Assembly: GCA_916613615.1 (NCBI GenBank)
Contig: OU744732.1
Span: 56,752,727 to 56,816,726 of the forward strand
Direction: 5' to 3'
DNA: 64,000 nt
Source: Steromphala cineraria
Taxonomy: Eukaryota > Mollusca > Gastropoda > Trochida > Trochidae
The first letter of the stretch is position 1, and every line of letters begins with the position of its first letter. Position numbers and translations under genes: made by a program. Below the pieces are notes generated by a model. It was not told where the DNA came from. It made no database searches and saw only the letters and a program-made list of their open reading frames with translations. Positions 62,560 to 64,000 of the stretch are shown piece by piece.

Positions 62560-64000
62560 CAACATTCAAACTTTGTCAGGTTGTTTATCAATGACAATTT
62601 GCAGTTCTTTTGAGGTTACGTAATAAGTCGATTACCCTGCAGTGATACTTGACAATGTCATTCAGTTCTTTCTGACCAAATGGCATCATTATCAACATTT
62701 GTCATATATGGCTTTTGAAGTCATATTAACTATTGCACAGTGACTGACAAAATGTTTGATGATAAACTTCACTTGCCTCTGGATTTTGTCCAACAAGGCA
62801 AGTCAAACAATAGCTGAAAATGCCTTCAACTGACAGTCTTATTGAGTTCAAATGGTTCAACAGGTTTAGTGTATTTAATGGAGTAATCTATAAAGTGCAT
62901 CTTTATTTAACAAGAGTTTGGGGGAGTCCACAAAATAAGAGCAGCCCCAAATGTAAGGGTTCCACTTTCTTTTGTCACTTCTCCATAACCACAGTGAAAT
63001 GGGTAATTTCAAGCAATATCACATGAAAGAGAAATAAAGAAGTCACGATCTTTAACCTTGACCTTGAATTTGAATTTTTCAAAAGACTACAAAGGATAAT
63101 AATTTACCGAAAATATAACTTAAGATCTCAAAACCTATTTCTGTTTTTAATCATTGGTTGATATCTTGTGCTATCTGAAGTAAAACAATCAATGATGATT
63201 TTTCATTCAAAAAGACAATTATGTTATGAAAACAAAGATTCATGGTTATATAAAACATTTTCCCATGATCATGATTAAATTAAGACCTTGCTATGGCCTG
63301 ACAAAAACATTTTCGAGTCTGGATAATTCTCCATAATTGATATTTACTACCAAAAGCCTGATTCTTATCAAGTTATCGAGTTTACAAGGATTATTCTTTA
63401 AGTCATAACCTTAGCCTTTGAGCTTGCTTGAACATGTACAAAAGTCTATGTTTTAAATTAATGTTCAATGTCAGTTTTCAAGTAGACATATTCTGATTTC
63501 AAAACCTAATCCGTTACAATGACCATATCTCGTGACCTGGATCAATGACAATTCAAGTCACACAACCAATGATCTGTTCATTTTATATGACGATCATGAC
63601 GATTCACACTATCAATACTTGATCCTTGTAAAGGTTGATTGACATGTACTTCAACTTATCTTCATACTTTTACATTTATCTAAGTGAGATTCACACGTAA
63701 GATGACATAACTATATTTATGTTGCAACAGTTGTTTCGAATCCTTGATTTTCATTTGGAGTTGTAGATGTCACCATTAAGTTGATACAGAGACAAGTGCA
63801 ACACACAAATGTTGAAGAAATAATTGTCTTCTCTATGATATCACTATCTATCCTTCTTCTCAGGCTGACAATTAACAAAACTTCACCAAACAATATGTCA
63901 CTCACATATGCATATATCTCATTTTAGCTTTAAATTTTTGTATTTCATAAATGTCATAAAATGTGACTTTTTCATTGTTGTATAAGTAATGTTGATGAAA
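62560..64000 (+). repeat. Higher-order repeat subunit C, copy C2 (cut by window end)
   Basis: Matches 26044-27484 almost exactly, including deletions and single-base variants specific to C1 (for example ATGCCTTCAACTGACAGTCT near the start). The offset between matching points in C1 and C2 is about 36.5 kb, which gives the length of the higher-order block. Confidence 0.9.

Noticed and set aside
1..64000. Endogenous virus or Polinton/Maverick element as the origin of the unit
   Set aside because: No capsid, polymerase B, integrase or protease motif was seen in any frame of the backbone.

Overview
This is AT-rich animal DNA (roughly 30% GC by eye) with no intact host gene, rRNA gene or functional tRNA gene. 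The transposon relics point to an aquatic invertebrate, most likely a mollusc and probably a bivalve. They include several non-LTR retrotransposon families, tRNA-derived SINEs with pentanucleotide tails, a Crypton-type tyrosine-recombinase relic and a Kolobok-like TTAA element. The species cannot be named from the sequence alone.

The whole window is a tandem array of one long non-coding unit, arranged as a higher-order repeat. Using the shared boundary string CAACATTCAAACTTTGTCAG (or its variants), six copies follow one another: A1 (1-12660), B1 (12661-26043), C1 (26044-35787), A2 (35788-54892), B2 (54893-62559) and the start of C2 (62560-64000). A, B and C share their ends but differ in the middle. 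A is the long form, with a core of about 11 kb once insertions are removed. B replaces most of the middle with a different block of about 2.8 kb. C is a deletion form of A. B1/B2 and C1/C2 are nearly identical to each other, and C1 and C2 lie about 36.5 kb apart, so an ABC block of about 36 kb was duplicated recently.

Because each copy can serve as the empty site for its partner, the insertions can be read out clearly. A1 carries an antisense LINE relic (within 2398-3572) and a 5'-truncated LINE (7389-8328). B1 carries a threefold nest: a SINE holds a LINE in its tail, and the LINE holds a 5049-bp DNA element whose terminal inverted repeats are built of short GCGGTAAAWTGTAATA-like repeats. 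B2 has the SINE and LINE but not the 5-kb element. C1 has an insertion with a tyrosine-recombinase tail and a large hairpin. A2 has a SINE, a decayed cytochrome P450 fragment, a LINE with a clean 13-bp target duplication, a 2.3-kb block with hairpins, and a 2.8-kb TTAA-flanked element.

The most conserved motif arrangement in the shared backbone is a pair of palindromic TGACGTCA (CRE-like) sites with a constant 24-bp pitch in all five complete copies. The same palindrome recurs, often in clusters, in several unrelated inserted elements. Short open frames in the backbone mostly look like chance frames, because differences between copies are largely amino-acid changing. The one exception worth testing is a cytochrome-P450-like N-terminal exon relic in the A units (6714-7120 and 46440-46830).
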